64,000 nucleotides of DNA from Tubiluchus corallicola. Lineage: Eukaryota; Priapulida; Priapulimorpha; Priapulimorphida; Tubiluchidae. How positions within the stretch are numbered: position 1 is the first letter of the stretch; every line of letters begins with the position of its first letter. Where the stretch lies: contig JAQGDQ010000194.1 of NCBI GenBank assembly GCA_030141605.1, positions 289,501-353,500 of the forward strand, read 5' to 3'. Below the pieces are notes generated by a model. The model was not told the origin of the DNA. It saw only the letters and a list, made by a program, of their open reading frames with translations, and made no database searches. Made by a program: the position numbers and the translations under genes. This document shows positions 1 through 12,473 of this stretch, piece after piece.

Positions 1-739
1 AGATACTGATCATGCTAAAACTATTATCGTAATCAGTAGGACCTGCCAGCAAATCTATACTAATATGGGGTACAAAAAAAATTAAATTTTAATACAAATT
101 TAAAATGCAAAGAAACGTGTCCAGCATTCAAAGAAGTTAAATCATCTTATTTTTTGATATCTGGTCAAAATAAACCAAACAAGCAAATCACTTGATAAAC
201 ATAAAATTATAAACATTTAATAATTTTTGCAAATTTAAATAATTTTACAATTTAATAATTTAGCATTATGCACCTAGAAAAAGGTGCCAACTGTAACAAA
301 GTCCTTTTGTTTTTTCTTATTATTCTGAAAATAAATTAATGTTGATTTGACAACAAACACCGGCCTAAGTAGTATTAACTGAAATTGTTTTAATAACACT
401 TATGGTTTATGCATATAGTTTAGGGTTTTCTCCTAGTTTTTGGTTGTCTTAGCATGATCAGGTTTTCATGAAAAATAAATCTTGACAAATTATCTCAACA
501 TGTACAACATGTTAGTGCACTTTTATAGCCTATAATATATTAAAGACAAACTTATAGGAGCTTTGCTAATTATTTTTATTTGCCTAATTTTTGCCTTTTT
601 AATGATATTCAATACCTTGTTAATAACAATTATTATCATTTAAATTACTACTTATTATTTATAAAACTGCTTGATAAAGGGGGTTCTCAAGACATTTGCA
701 AAAGTATTACTGAATTGGTACAGCAAACTTACCGGTTGA

Positions 740-1560
740 GTTAAATGGGAAAATCTGCATAGTGGCCAATTGTATGAAAACAGATGTCAGGCAAGGAGAC
801 GTATTATAACCTATTTTATATACTATATATACATATATATGGATGACCTTATACGCCAATCGTATTAGGCTAGTTGTGGCAGAATATTTTACAGGCAGTC
901 ATGCATGCTGATGACATTGCCTTGCTGTCAAGATCATGTAAACACTTAGGTGATATGTGAATCAGTGAAACGTGTATAGGATGGAGTATCTCATTTAACC
1001 CTAACAAAGAATGGCTTCTTTACTTTGGCAAAAGCTTTACTGGTGGGGATGTAGTCCATTTCAGTGGCAAACAAACAGCTGATTGGGAAGCAGACAGTTA
1101 TGTAAGTGGATTGAGATACTGTGAGCAGTGACAGTTTTTCTATTGATGTTTCAAGGTTAAAAAGGAAATTTATTGGTTCAGCGAATCGAGTGTGTAACAC
1201 AGTTGTAATAATATAGTAGCTAAGATTCCAATCAATAAGTATTGTCTACCAATTTTTGATATACGGATTTGAGATTGGCAATATATCAAACAACGAAGTT
1301 AACGCCTTCAGGGCAAAGTGGAACTTATAGAAAAATATTCAGTTTTCGACAAAATCAAAGAGTCAAATTGTTAATGTACTTTCGCAGAACAATGCCAGTT
1401 ATTTAACACATAGCTGTGAATTAAAGTTTTTGACAAAAATTGCAAAGTCTAGAATGTTGAGAATTCTGAAGCTATGGTACTGTGTCAATAGCATACAAAT
1501 AAATTTAAGATTAAAATTCTACTGTACTGGAAAGCTAAACAAAAATGTAAAGTTAATGGT
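740..1560 (+). pseudogene. Non-LTR retrotransposon reverse transcriptase relic
   Basis: Translation in shifting frames gives hallmark pieces of a LINE reverse transcriptase in order: DVRQGDVL followed by PIL near 783, the polymerase active-site box as MHADDIALLS at 901-930, a FNPNKEW stretch near 995, and a thumb-like CLPIFD segment near 1240. Frames are broken by stops and indels, so the copy is dead. Exact clade (CR1, Jockey or other) is not determined. It lies downstream of the last recognised host exon. Confidence 0.7.
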
Positions 1561-3541
1561 AAAAAACTCATTTAAAACATAAGCTTTAAGATTCTTGCAA
1601 CACCATATATTGTAATACAGTTACAGTAGTATTAAAATGAATATGAATATTACATAGTTGAGTTTCTGTGTATGTTATTTTACCAACATCTCATTATCCA
1701 TTTTACTAACATCCTGCTGTCTTTGTAGGATGTGTATCTTTATAAGAAATAAAGAAATGATAATAATAATTATTATTATATAACCACTATACACCTCCCA
1801 CGTAAAATGGAAACATAGAAAAGGTGCAAATGAAATTGACTAGATAGAAGCAGTCTTTCTGGCGGCCATCCAGTTCGGGTCTGAGCTCTCAATTACTGCT
1901 GCCAAGCACACATTACGATCACTCAGCCATTCTACAACCATATTATCTACTAGGGGTAAAACTTGGGGACTTCAACAAAGCTTAGTTTTAGGGGGATCCT
2001 GTATAGTGATTGTAGCCAAGAAGCGGTACCAAAGAACAAGTCTCTCAGTAAAATTTAAAAAAGTGGATATTGTTCTGATGATTGGAATCCTGAATTTGCA
2101 AGATACTGTTCCGATCATCGGAACCCGTGAACTTCGCTACGCACAATTCAAATAATCAAAAACTTGATAATCTTCCCATAACCAGGATTAGAGCTAAACT
2201 ATACATGCAGTACTCGAATGACCTTCCACTTGAACGGGCACCAACACCAAAAGTGCTCATAGCACTTTTATTTGGAACAGTCAACAGAAAATGCTGCTGC
2301 CCAACCTATGTATGCACAAATCATCGGCATACATTTTGACAAGAGAGCCAATGGGTATAGATTTTCTAAAACTTAAAATAATGTCTGGTGTGAAAACATT
2401 TGATATTTGTGCAGTTTTACACCAGCTTTGCTGATAGCTAACAAAGCATAGTAAAGCGCTACTTAAACCAACCACACCCCTCTCCAGAAGTAGAAGTGCT
2501 GGTCTGCTGTTACAAACAGTGAGGTGTCGCTGGAAAAAAATTGCCTGAGAACAAAACATTGAGAAATGGGTGAGAAGTTGTGGGTTTCGTTATTTTAGAA
2601 AATATCTTTTAGAAGATAAGACGGTATCTTCTATTTTAGAGAATATATTTTAGAAGATACGATAAAACACAGTGAAAACCATAAAGGACTCATGTAAAGA
2701 GAGAAAAAATGTAAATTTAATTCAGATTTTAGCTTATTTAGAACTCTCAAAATTAACTCAACAGTATTTATCTAAACCACTAGCATAAGCCATAGCATAT
2801 ATATGTCAAGCTAATAATTACAGAAATGCTCGATTTACTGAAAAGTTTGTTTCAGCTTTAAAGAACACAAAAATTGAGTTACATTTTTTACAAAGTTTCC
2901 TGAAAGTTAGTTGCTACAAAGTTTTAACATTAACTACATTAAAATGCTTATCTGCACCCAAAAGAGAATATTTTGCTCTATCGAAAATTTGATTTTATGA
3001 AAAGCTATTGAGACACACTTGTTCCTCGTCGAAAACATGCTTAGTCAGCATTATTATTTTATATTGCAACATAGTTCTTTGTTTATCAGCTGTTCAGGCA
3101 CCTTCGGTACAGTAACAATAGCAGTCTAGTTAGGCTCGATTTTTGTTGCAAGCTGCAGAGCTGGAATTATGTTGCTAGGTCCCGTCTGCACGAATTTTTC
3201 TGAATTAAAAATTTCATTTTTTATTTTTTTTTTAATTCATCCTATTCTGCTAGATATCTGCTACACTAAGTTTTTGGGGGTATGTCTAGTGGTATGGTTT
3301 GGAAAACTTTGTATAATCCCATTTGTGATTATCGGAAATTTATCCTTCGGAAATGTGATTGCTATCATCGGAATAATAGCTCTCGGAAACACAGTTCTGA
3401 TCATCGGAACAATATCCACTTCCAAAATTTAATTATTTTTCTTTATTTATCTGTTTTTCTACTACAACATCGTTTAATAAAATGTCAACTAGTAGTAATT
3501 TCAACGTTTATGTAAACGTAAATTGAAATTCTAAAAATTAC
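1561..3541. other. Non-coding sequence with short repeats
   Basis: No exon recognised. A 34-36-base repeat built on tcatcggaa recurs about three times at 3327-3425, and a related pair lies at 2070-2130. A ~46-base imperfect direct repeat lies at 2590-2660. The rest shows nothing I can name. Confidence 0.4.
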
Positions 3542-3691
3542 CTAAACAGAATGAATCATCTGCTTTTTTTAAAAGTACCCTTCCACTTTTCGATGCACAT
3601 TCTAATAAGCACAAATTATCATATCTGCGTCTGTCAGTTCCACAAACTGGATCCTTTGTTTCAGGACACTTACATAAATACTTTTCCTTCT
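3542..3691 (-). CDS. Exon: Kazal domain 4
   Basis: Phase 1-1 exon of 50 residues with six cysteines: YLCKCPE, DPVCGTD, YDNLCLLEC and SFC. The usual DG of the CGTDG core is DR. P1 would be Glu, as in the Kazal exon at 43376-43552. Donor gtaatt at 3540-3541, acceptor ttttag. This is the most 3' exon recognised; because it ends in a donor, the coding sequence continues to the left, beyond this window or in an exon I could not see. Confidence 0.86.
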
Positions 3692-4499
3692 CTAAAATCA
3701 AGAAAACAAAGAAAACTTTAGTACAAGTCAAAGAATAAAAACAGTGATCACTCATATTTAAAATTTCCCAATCAATGCTAGGCACAATATTTAGCACCTG
3801 CTTATATTGTATTGTAGTGGCAGCGTAGCTGTGACGGAAGCCGACTTGCAATTTATAATGCATGATTTAGTTTTTCCCGGGACAGATATAACTATCCATC
3901 TACCTACACATAACTGGGATAGATACTTGTAGATTCGTGCTGTATGAATGAAATCGCTCAAATGATGTGAGACAAATACGTGAGACAAATACATAACAGA
4001 TTAAATGGCAACATTTCACCAGATCAAGCTGCATATAGGGAGAGACAAAACACTACTGAACTTGAAATGCATGCAGAAATTAAAATTACAAACTTGTATT
4101 CCATTTTTTCAGATTTTGTATTTTTATCAGTGCTCAAAACATTAATAGAACTTTTAAAACTCACTCTTCAATTATAATGGAGTCAGCTTTATTATACCTT
4201 AAACACGTGTATACCACAATCTTTAACAGAACAATTATACCAAGCATTGATATACTAAAAAGTTATTTCATCGATAGCACTTATCTGTGCTAGATAAGTG
4301 TCACAGAACTTGATGTGGAAAGGTTCGCATACTTAAAGAGAGGTAATAAGTGTTGCCTTAAAAATCTGAACAGAAAAGGAAAACTTATTATGTCACAGGA
4401 TACAAACACAAATTTGAAAAAAATTGGCGAGTCTAAGAAGTAAATACAGTTAATAATAATCAAAGAGCTAAAACTGCTAAATGCGAAGGTAAGCAAATC

Positions 4500-6610
4500 T
4501 TCAAGACCCTCACAAAGCGCTTGAAGGGCTCACGAGCCTCACCTATCATAAAGTCATTTGAACAGCCAATCGCAGCTCGCCAGAGAATCTTGTGTTGCAA
4601 GAGGAGAGATGTGCCTCGGTTGGGAAGTAATAAACAATGCCCAGAAGATTATTACTGAGCTGGAAGAAGAGTTCAGAAACTTGAATGCTTGTTTTAAAAA
4701 TGTATCTAAACTAGCCAAAAATGAAAGCGAGTTGCCCCCTGCGTGATTTGAATCGACGGAGGTGAATTTTATGATGATTGTAAGTGAACGTAGGCCAGTT
4801 AAGAGCGGCCAAAAATAAAAATCGATATTTGAGGAATCGCGCAGTTTGTTGATTACCCAATAGTCGGGCACATTGACGCAAGCGACGAGTCACGATTATC
4901 GCAGAGGCGATCAATCAAGGCTCAATTAACAGTGGTACAGGCAGAGTCTTTTGCTTTTGATGCAAAAATATGCATCAAGTTTTAAACAGAAGAATGAGAA
5001 GCTAAGCTTCACATTGAACAGGCTAAGTTTAGCACCAAACGTAAAGCAGAACAAGCTAAATTGGTGAGGCTAAATTTAAGGTGGAAACTGATGCAGTATT
5101 AAAACGATTAGCGAATGAAGTAGCAGTAAAGACCATATGTGAAAATGCACAAAATGTGGAATTATTCAGTAAAGAAGTTTCAGATCATGAACTAATGCCA
5201 GTCAGTTCACAAGTGCAAACATGGTTAGTTATTTGCCTCAGTATGTCACACCTATAAACCCAGGGCCATCTGGTATATCTAATACAGTGCCAACTTGAAT
5301 ACTATATCACGAGTACATGAATACTATACCGAATACAGTGTGTAGACAGGTGTCCCCTAACTACAGTTACACCTGTTTGTAACACAATACTGGCAAGAGC
5401 AAATGATATGGCTAGTGCTTCAACCCCATTTGTCTTAAACTCAAATAGTAGAGCACCTAGGGTTATGCCTCATGCCCAGTTTTTATTGAATAAGACAACA
5501 GATGGTCTGATGAGTAATCAGATGGGTGAGCCCATGTATTTTGATCAGCAATCTACACCATATGCATTGTACAGTTCTCCCATCTGACCATCATAGCATC
5601 TAAATGCGTCTTTTGAATTAAAGCAGGAAAGAGATGATAATTTGAATAATTCTCTATCAAAACATTTAATTGCTAGTCGTTTGCCATCACCACAGTCGAA
5701 AGTATTCGAGGATAATCCCATGGATTACCATAAATGGAAAACCGCCTTTGATGCACTGACAGCTGATCAATCTTTACCAGATAACCAAAAGCTACACTAT
5801 TTGAATCAGTATTTGGGCGGCACTGCTAAAGAATATTGTAAAAGGGTTATTACTCTTAGGAGGAGATAATGCATATAGGCAAGCGAGGAGAATATTGGAC
5901 CAGAGATTTGGTGACTCAGCTAGTATGATTGAAGCCTTTCGTAGAAAATTGGAATCCTTTCCCAAAGTACACCCTAAAAAACCTGGTTTATTGCAAAGGT
6001 ATGCAGACTTATTTAACAACTGTGCTGCAACTATGCACTCTATGAGTGGACTCAAAATCTTGAACGAATCTTTGTAGAGAAAGATATCCTGGTAGTTTTC
6101 TGACCTTCAAAGAGTTTGCAAGCTTCGTGACTAGAGAAGCGAAAATAAAAAATGATGCCCTATAACTTCTACTCCGCCACTTGAGATGAACATAGATGTA
6201 CGTATAGGGGTGCAATAGTCCATTTAAGCACTTTGGAAGAGAAGAAGAGAACTTGTTTATGGTACTGTGGTTCACGAGCTCAGCTGGTGTAGGTCTTTCC
6301 AAAGAGAACCCTTTGGTAAAAGGGATAGATCTGATGGAGAACAATCTTTGTTGGGATATCTGCATAAGGTACATAAAGCAAGTGCTTGTAAGAACCGAAA
6401 GAGATGTCGTATGTGCTTACAGAGTTCCCGTGAGCTCTTCACCAATGATCAGACAAATGTAAACCATAAAGTTTACCAGTAAACCATAAAGGTCGAGGGT
6501 AACTCTTTAATCTTGGAGAAGGCCGAAGCCTCAACTAGCTCTCCCACAAATTTCACAGTTAAGATACAAGCGCTTTTGCCCATTGCATGGATCCGACTTG
6601 TGGTTTTTAA
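4500..6610 (+). pseudogene. BEL/Pao-type retrotransposon gag relic
   Basis: Around 5690-5850 the translation gives VFEDNPMDYHKWKTAF, then KLHYLNQYLGGTAKEY; after a frameshift near 5850 it continues with RRILDQRFGDSASMIEAF and YADLFNNCAATM, then PGSFLTFKEFASFVTREA near 6090-6150. This is the order of the DUF1759-type gag core of BEL/Pao elements. A degraded zinc-knuckle segment (ACKNRKRCRMC) follows near 6380-6420, and a charged coiled-coil-like stretch precedes it near 4970-5200. Several stops and frameshifts show it is dead. Protease, reverse transcriptase, integrase and LTRs were not seen, so only the 5' part survives. Confidence 0.7.
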
Positions 6611-7139
6611 ATATGCTGCTCAGCTGATAAACAGCTTACTATAAGTTGTTGGGGCTTATGTTATAAGTTGCTATTGTAAGAAGATGTGTGTCATTTCACT
6701 CTGTGTTTAATGACCTGTTGCGTTCATCAAATCGGACTGAAGAAAGGTTTTTTGACAGTAGCATTATCGGGATTTTAAGTTCTGGATGATACAAAGTTTG
6801 TTCATGAAAAGTTTGTCTGGTTGTAATAATCAACAAGTTCACAAAGTTTTTGTTTAAAACTGATAAATCGCGACTTGGCCATTTTGAATACAGGCACAGA
6901 CATGAGCAAAGATACAAATCTGCACAAACTCCACGCTTTATCTACAGTTACCTTAAACACAGCACTATATAGAATGAATTACTGCAGTACTTGTCTTGAC
7001 AAAAAACTAAGCTAGAAAAGAACACTGTATTATGCAATTAAATCAATGTATGGGCACAAACAATGTGTTCTTAAATTTAATGGGCATTTTTCTAAAAAGC
7101 TGCAGACTTTTCTCAGAAGCTGTAGGTGTAAATGTGCTT

Positions 7140-7790
7140 TAAGTAACTTTAGAAAAGTGGGCATGGCCTTGGATAGTGGGGATTTCTATCAAAAACTCCA
7201 GAAGTACAGGAGCTACCATCACAAAACTTGCAGGGTAGGCACTTAATATAGGTAACCACAAAATGGTACAGGAATGGTGACCTTTGGGTAAAAAGACACA
7301 ATAGCCGAACGTGAAAACTAGAGTAAATGGTTTTGTCACTCAACCAAATTGGGTCATAACTTACACTATTGGAACAGAAGTCGCAGCCACGTATGGGTCG
7401 GCAGTTGAGCATAGATGTGAACAAAGAATTTGTCAAAAAGTGGGCATGGCCAAGTCATGTGATAGGCAAAAGTGTTAAAATGGGGTTTTGGCATTAACAC
7501 CATACGTGTAATGGCTAGTATCACGGAACTTGTAGGGTACCTGACAGAGGCAGTCACAAAGTGGTATGGGATGGTAACCTCTGGGTCAAAAATCACAGCA
7601 GCAGAATCACTGGGCCAGAATTTAAAAATTAAAGCGAATGGTTTTATCTCTCTGTTCCACTTACAGTGTTTGGCTAGAAACCTATGTTTTTGAATGTATT
7701 GGTCAGTTGGTAAGGATAGATAAATGTGCATTAGGTATTTTTCCTAGGCACACAAAAAGTGGGTAGGCCAGCTCAAGTGGAGAAGGAAAA
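7140..7790. repeat. Diverged ~286-base tandem repeat
   Basis: The phrase gtgggcatggcc recurs at 7157 and 7442, each followed by blocks like atcacaaaacttgcagggta and a ggtgacctttgggta-type block. A third partial start lies near 7758. A related block (gctagtgtcacgaaactcac ... gacccgtcacccttgggtca) occurs again at 9950-10035, so the family is dispersed. No coding content. Confidence 0.55.
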
Positions 7791-9119
7791 TAGTGTTAAC
7801 ATGGGTTGCAATACAATGTCTTTCCCAGGCAATCAAGAGTGAAGATTCAGCAATAGCAAAATTATGATTTTGAGACAAAGATAGTAAAGATGTTTCACAG
7901 TCAGCACTTTTGCAGTTTTGGTCATAATGCAGGAACTTAAGTTTAAGACTTTGTCATAAACATAGGTCTAGTTTCCATTTAATTTTTAGCAAAATTTGTC
8001 TGCATACGTAGAAAATAATGTCAAGCGATTTTATAAATGGGCCAAAGAGACAGAAGAAAATGAATATGATGAGAATACTAACTAACTTCGGAGAAATGCG
8101 AAGATATGTATCATTACAGTTAACATCAATTGATTTTAATTACTTATCATAAAGGTTTACACATAGCAAGACAAACACTTACTTGACATAGAGTCCACAG
8201 AACAACAATATGAATATGCTTGGTCGGGAAGAGGCATACATGCATATCCAAATGGACATGACATATCCATCGGATCATTCGTTGAACAAGTCTCCAACTG
8301 AAGATGATGCTGTTTTGTAATGTTGCGAATTGGCGATCCTAGATATGGTTTACAAGGATTCTTGGAAACTGAAATGTGCTCTACGAAAAATCAATATAAT
8401 TCCTTAGAAATGAACAGTGCCACACAAAATAGACTTCAAAATATAACAGCAAACACGAAAACATTTGGTGTTTATAGGTTTGTACATTTTTTTTACAACT
8501 TTGAACGACTAGCAGTTACAACACACATTATTACTCACTAACCTATTGACATATTCCAAAGAAGTAATTTAATAAATACTGCTGACTTTCTCTGCATCAC
8601 AAATATCAGACACCATTGCTGTTCATAATTACACAAACTATCTCGATGTCTTACTAAACTAGTTTTTATCACTTATATTGCTGCGCAACGTGTCCAAATG
8701 CATATCTGCTTAGTTTTGTGCCGACTTTCCATCAGGTGCCACAATATTGAGTTTCAAATAAATATAGTAAATGTCCTGTACTATGCTAGCTCTACACGTA
8801 TATTATGCCATAAACATTACAAATTTCTCAGTTTAACAGGTAATGCAAAGCAGCCTGACGACCTACAGTACAATATAGCTAGATCTGTTGCTTTGCAGAT
8901 GTTTAAGTCTCCCGATTACCCTAAACAAGCCTGAATTGGTTTGCATTTATACAGGTGTTTCTAAAGAAACAGTGCATTAAAGCATTTGTCCAATGTTTGC
9001 GACATATTTCTAATCGAATGTAAGAAAAAACAAATATGATAGATTATTGGAAATTTGCAGATCACCCTATGTAATATAAAGTAATCATGTTTAACTCCTT
9101 CAAGACTGCAACACTCAAA

Positions 9120-9365
9120 ATACGTCTCATAAGACCTATGACTTTTCTACCACTGCATAAGCACAAATATAATTAAATGATTATAAATTAGGTACAGTTC
9201 AATTCAGGAGAATCTCGGCTATCCAATCATGCTATTTAATTGGTTAAAATTGAGAAAAACACCCACTATACCCCAACTTAGCCTATCGAGTAACTTACTG
9301 TGTGATTTACACGTGAGCTATCACATACAATGTTTTGTTAATTGTCTGCTTGCTGAAGCGCAAGA
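9120..9365. repeat. Dispersed repeat, copy 1 (see 15737-16200)
   Basis: Shares ordered blocks with the tandem pair at 15737-16200: cataagacctatgacttttc, gagaatctcggctatccaat, aaaaacaccc, cttagcctatcgagtaactta and a gcttgctgaagc-like end. Non-autonomous repeat of unknown class. Confidence 0.55.
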
Positions 9366-9735
9366 TGACTGAATCTTTAGATTATGAAACACTTTGTCAC
9401 CTAAAGAATTTATGGTGCATTTATGCATTTTTTTACTATTTATTTCTGAGTTTTACTGCTTCTATGTATATGGTTTCAAATAACAGTTTCTCCACTATGG
9501 TACGATAGGCCTAAATATCTTCTCTTCTAAGTAGAGCACATAATTGCATATATGCCTCACACATTTAGTATTGCAATCGCATGCTCAAAGCACAAAGCTG
9601 TTTAGCCATTTTGCAGTATTTTACTGCTATTTTTAAACTATGGACTTTCTTAGTTCCCTCACTTCTACAACATAGATAACACAGCTGTATGGCAGAATAT
9701 GTATGTGATGTTACCACCCATTGGCACATATTATA

Positions 9736-9850
9736 ATTAAGATTCTGCTTACAGAATCTTCTTCATTTACCCGAGGTTTTTAATATTCTTAATTTATTAA
9801 GATTCTGTTTAAAGCTGAATCTTTTTGATTTCCCCAGGTTTTTATTCTTT
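9736..9850. repeat. 60-base direct repeat next to an ATT microsatellite
   Basis: attaagattctg begins at 9736 and again at 9796; both units end in a ccgaggttttta or cccaggttttta block. An (ATT)n run follows at 9856-9905. Confidence 0.6.
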
Positions 9851-10076
9851 ATTTATTTATTATTATTATTATTATTGCTTATTATTATTATTATTATTAA
9901 TATTATTATATGGGACATTTTGTTTCCTTAATAACTCGCACACATACAGGGCTAGTGTCACGAAACTCACAGGACACACTCCCCAGGTAGGAGGATTTAT
10001 ATTAATACGTGACCCGTCACCCTTGGGTCAAAGGTCGTATAGTGAGCAGGGCTACATTTTTCAAGCTAGGCTCATC

Positions 10077-10142
10077 TAATTATTAGCATTCAATTTGTTT
10101 TTTTGAAAGGTCTCAAAGAAACAAATTGAATGCTAATAATTA
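10077..10142. repeat. Perfect 24-bp hairpin with 18-base loop
   Basis: Arms 10077-10100 and 10119-10142 are exact reverse complements around the loop 10101-10118. The right arm also belongs to the ~129-base repeat array that continues at 11279 and 11408. It may be a tiny foldback insertion. Confidence 0.8.
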
Positions 10143-10245
10143 CTCAGTGATTGGTTGATCTCTGACCCCAGTAGGGGACAAAAACCAAAAAATGGAGATC
10201 TAGAACAGAAATGCATCGAGTATCTACGAATAGTACCATGTAGCA

Positions 10246-11263
10246 CAGGGGTGTGCAAATTGCGGCCCACCGAGAGATCTTGTGCGGCCCGCGAAGAGGT
10301 TTGTCAATGTAATGAAAGTGCGGCCCTCGCGATCCAGCTGAAATCTGCGCCACTATCGCAAAGATAGTGCGGGTAGTTTTTTCCTCTATATCGGATGGCA
10401 TTAACCCTTGCAAGACTATTGTCACTGTCGGACATGACAAAATTTAACGTTGCTCACTTGGAACACAAAAAAACTATGTAATCGCAGAACACAGCAAACT
10501 ATCAAGGAAGCCGCCATTCAAATGCTCAAATGTGCAAGAAATGCGAGAAGCAATCTGATTGGCTGGTAGGAAGACCAATTAGCCAATCTCCAGGCTTCTA
10601 TTATCGGGCCTGTTGACCTGTCCAGTCATCTTCTTAGTCATAGCAGGTAGATCATTTTGACTTGGCTATTTCACAAAATAAATTATAAATAAATAAATTA
10701 TGACAAAGTGTAAAATAAACAAGTCAAAATGATCTGCCTACTATGACCAAGAAGATGACTGGGCAGACCAATTTGTAAGTAGCCAGCAAGCTGAAAAAGT
10801 GTGGTCACCCCTGATATAGGGGGATTCCCAGATTTTAGTTTCAGCTTAGGCTCAGTAGTACATGTCTCAATCAGTGACTGTTTCATCGTTTCATCAGACG
10901 TAGTGTTCTTACAGATCAGAATCATGGATAAGGAAAAGAGGAAGATTGAAGAAGAACAGCGAGTCAAAACATTGATATGCACTGTACTACTCAGACTGTG
11001 TGATACACATTACTAATATGCATCGTAATAAAATTACCACTATCTGTCGTGAAAGTAGAAATATATGGTTATATTAATATAAATTTTAATAACTTCTAAA
11101 ATAGTTTCTTGAGTGTAGTAGTAATGATGTACGCAGGTCGGATGCAAAAAAATCGTTATTAGGTCCTACTGTACTTGGCTCCTTGACCAAACTGTATGAG
11201 GCCCACAGAAATTGCGGGAAAGTTTAATGTGGCCCGGTTAGTCAGATAATTTGCACACCCCTG
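10246..11263 (+). mobile_element. Non-autonomous hAT element with 8-bp TSD
   Basis: Ends are CAGGGGTGTGCAAAT and its inverse ATTTGCACACCCCTG. The 8-bp target duplication ATGTAGCA is perfect on both sides (10238-10245 and 11264-11271). Terminal CAGGGGTG, 8-bp duplication and the remnant of a transposase start support the hAT superfamily. At 1018 bp it is too short for a full transposase. It contains a 50-base inverted pair at 10615-10664 and 10720-10769 with about five mismatches, possibly a nested foldback. Confidence 0.88.
10924..11016 (+). pseudogene. hAT transposase N-terminal remnant
   Basis: A 30-codon frame opens MDKEKRKIEEEQR and then diverges before a stop. A short basic-acidic opening of this type is common at the start of hAT transposases of the GTF2IRD2/ZBED-like group. 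It sits in the correct orientation inside the element with the perfect duplication. Everything after the first exon-like segment is missing, so no activity remains. The family call rests on a short match and on context. Confidence 0.45.
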
Positions 11264-11788
11264 ATGTAGCATATTAAATGAAATGCCTCAATGAGACGCA
11301 TCGAATGGCATAGGATACGATGAGAATGGTTAACCTGCGACCCCACTTGACATGGGTCGAAGAGACAAATGCCTTCTAGTATCAACCGAAACTAGGGTTG
11401 TATTATCAAATGAAATGTCTCAAAGAGACAAATTGGATGGTATGAGTTATACTGGGATTGGCTGACCCTGATCTGTGGGTCATCTTGAATGCTGAAAGTT
11501 GCAATTCCATTGCATTGTTCCTATGTAGTTGCTATGTAATCAAGCAACAATCCAAATTCAATAAAATCTAAATTATAATTTTCAAACGAAAGGTTAGCAT
11601 CTTTACTGTAAAGCCCCCAATTCTGTAACTACTGAATGCAAAATCTTCAGTTTTTGACCACATCAAAAACATTGCCAACTAGTTATTTATTATTGTTCTC
11701 CACTATGACACTAAATAACTCCCAAGCCATAATAATTAGTACAAAAAATACCTTGCAAGGTACCATCCTGGATTAACCCTTCCGCTAT

Positions 11789-11810
11789 GGAAGGCAGCAC
11801 GCTGCCTTCC
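11789..11810. repeat. 10-bp perfect palindrome near a TTAACCCTTCC motif
   Basis: ggaaggcagc, two bases, then gctgccttcc, followed by a T run. It lies just inside ttaacccttcc at 11774. piggyBac-like ends often begin TTAACCC, but no matching opposite end was found. Confidence 0.4.
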
Positions 11811-12473
11811 GTTTTTTTTGTAAGGGGCAGAATCCAGGCGACTGCTGCCCGTACTCAGCACTAAACGCATTTACTCGGACGTGTTTATTTCGCTGGTACC
11901 CCCACGTGAAAATGTGTGTGTTTGAAATCGCCTTGCAACAAGTAATGCTAACCAGTCAATAAACATCTGAAGCCAGGTGCATTCTACAATACTGTACAGT
12001 ACTTCACTTTCTCATGCAAAATCACTATGAAATGTATGTTTAGTCACTTGTTCTGCATTCTGATAAAATGATTGAATATTATGAATTAGTAATATGACTA
12101 TTGTAAAAATTGGTTTCTAAATATTAGTACATGCTTATTTGTGTAGGTGTGCACGTGCGTGTATATGTGCACATAAAACTAATTTCAATATTAGTGTTTA
12201 ATAAAAAAAGACTATTTGTTTATTTACAAGATTCTGTTATAGCAACACACCACAAGGTGTTATTGTCAAATGTAAAAAAACAATGAAGCCCTGTTAGAAA
12301 GCAGCTACGTAGTGAAAGAGCTAAAGGCTGAAGCAATGGTACAGTGATTTTGAACTGGTCAAGGGCAGTAAACATCAGTCACTTTTCTTAACTGTTAACT
12401 TACTGATATCAAAAATTATTAAATCATTCCATTATCATTTTAGGGTGCAAAAGTAATAATAACATCCAGTTAC

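Larger units (their letters stand above)
10105..11490. repeat. ~129-base repeat array split by a hAT element
   Basis: Units start near 10105, 11279 and 11408 with a ctcaa(a/t)gagac-like block, then gaatg/ggatgg, then a gattggctgaccc-like block and a gggtca end. The last two units are 129 bases apart. The hAT element at 10246-11263 lies within the first unit. Confidence 0.6.
3692..12473. other. Intron between WAP (12474) and Kazal (3691) exons
   Basis: Holds the BEL/Pao gag relic, dispersed repeat families, an ATT microsatellite (9856-9905), an inverted-repeat hairpin and a hAT element, each listed separately. Stretches 3700-4490, 6620-7140, 7800-9110, 9370-9730 and 11500-12470 show no gene. 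Confidence 0.6.
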
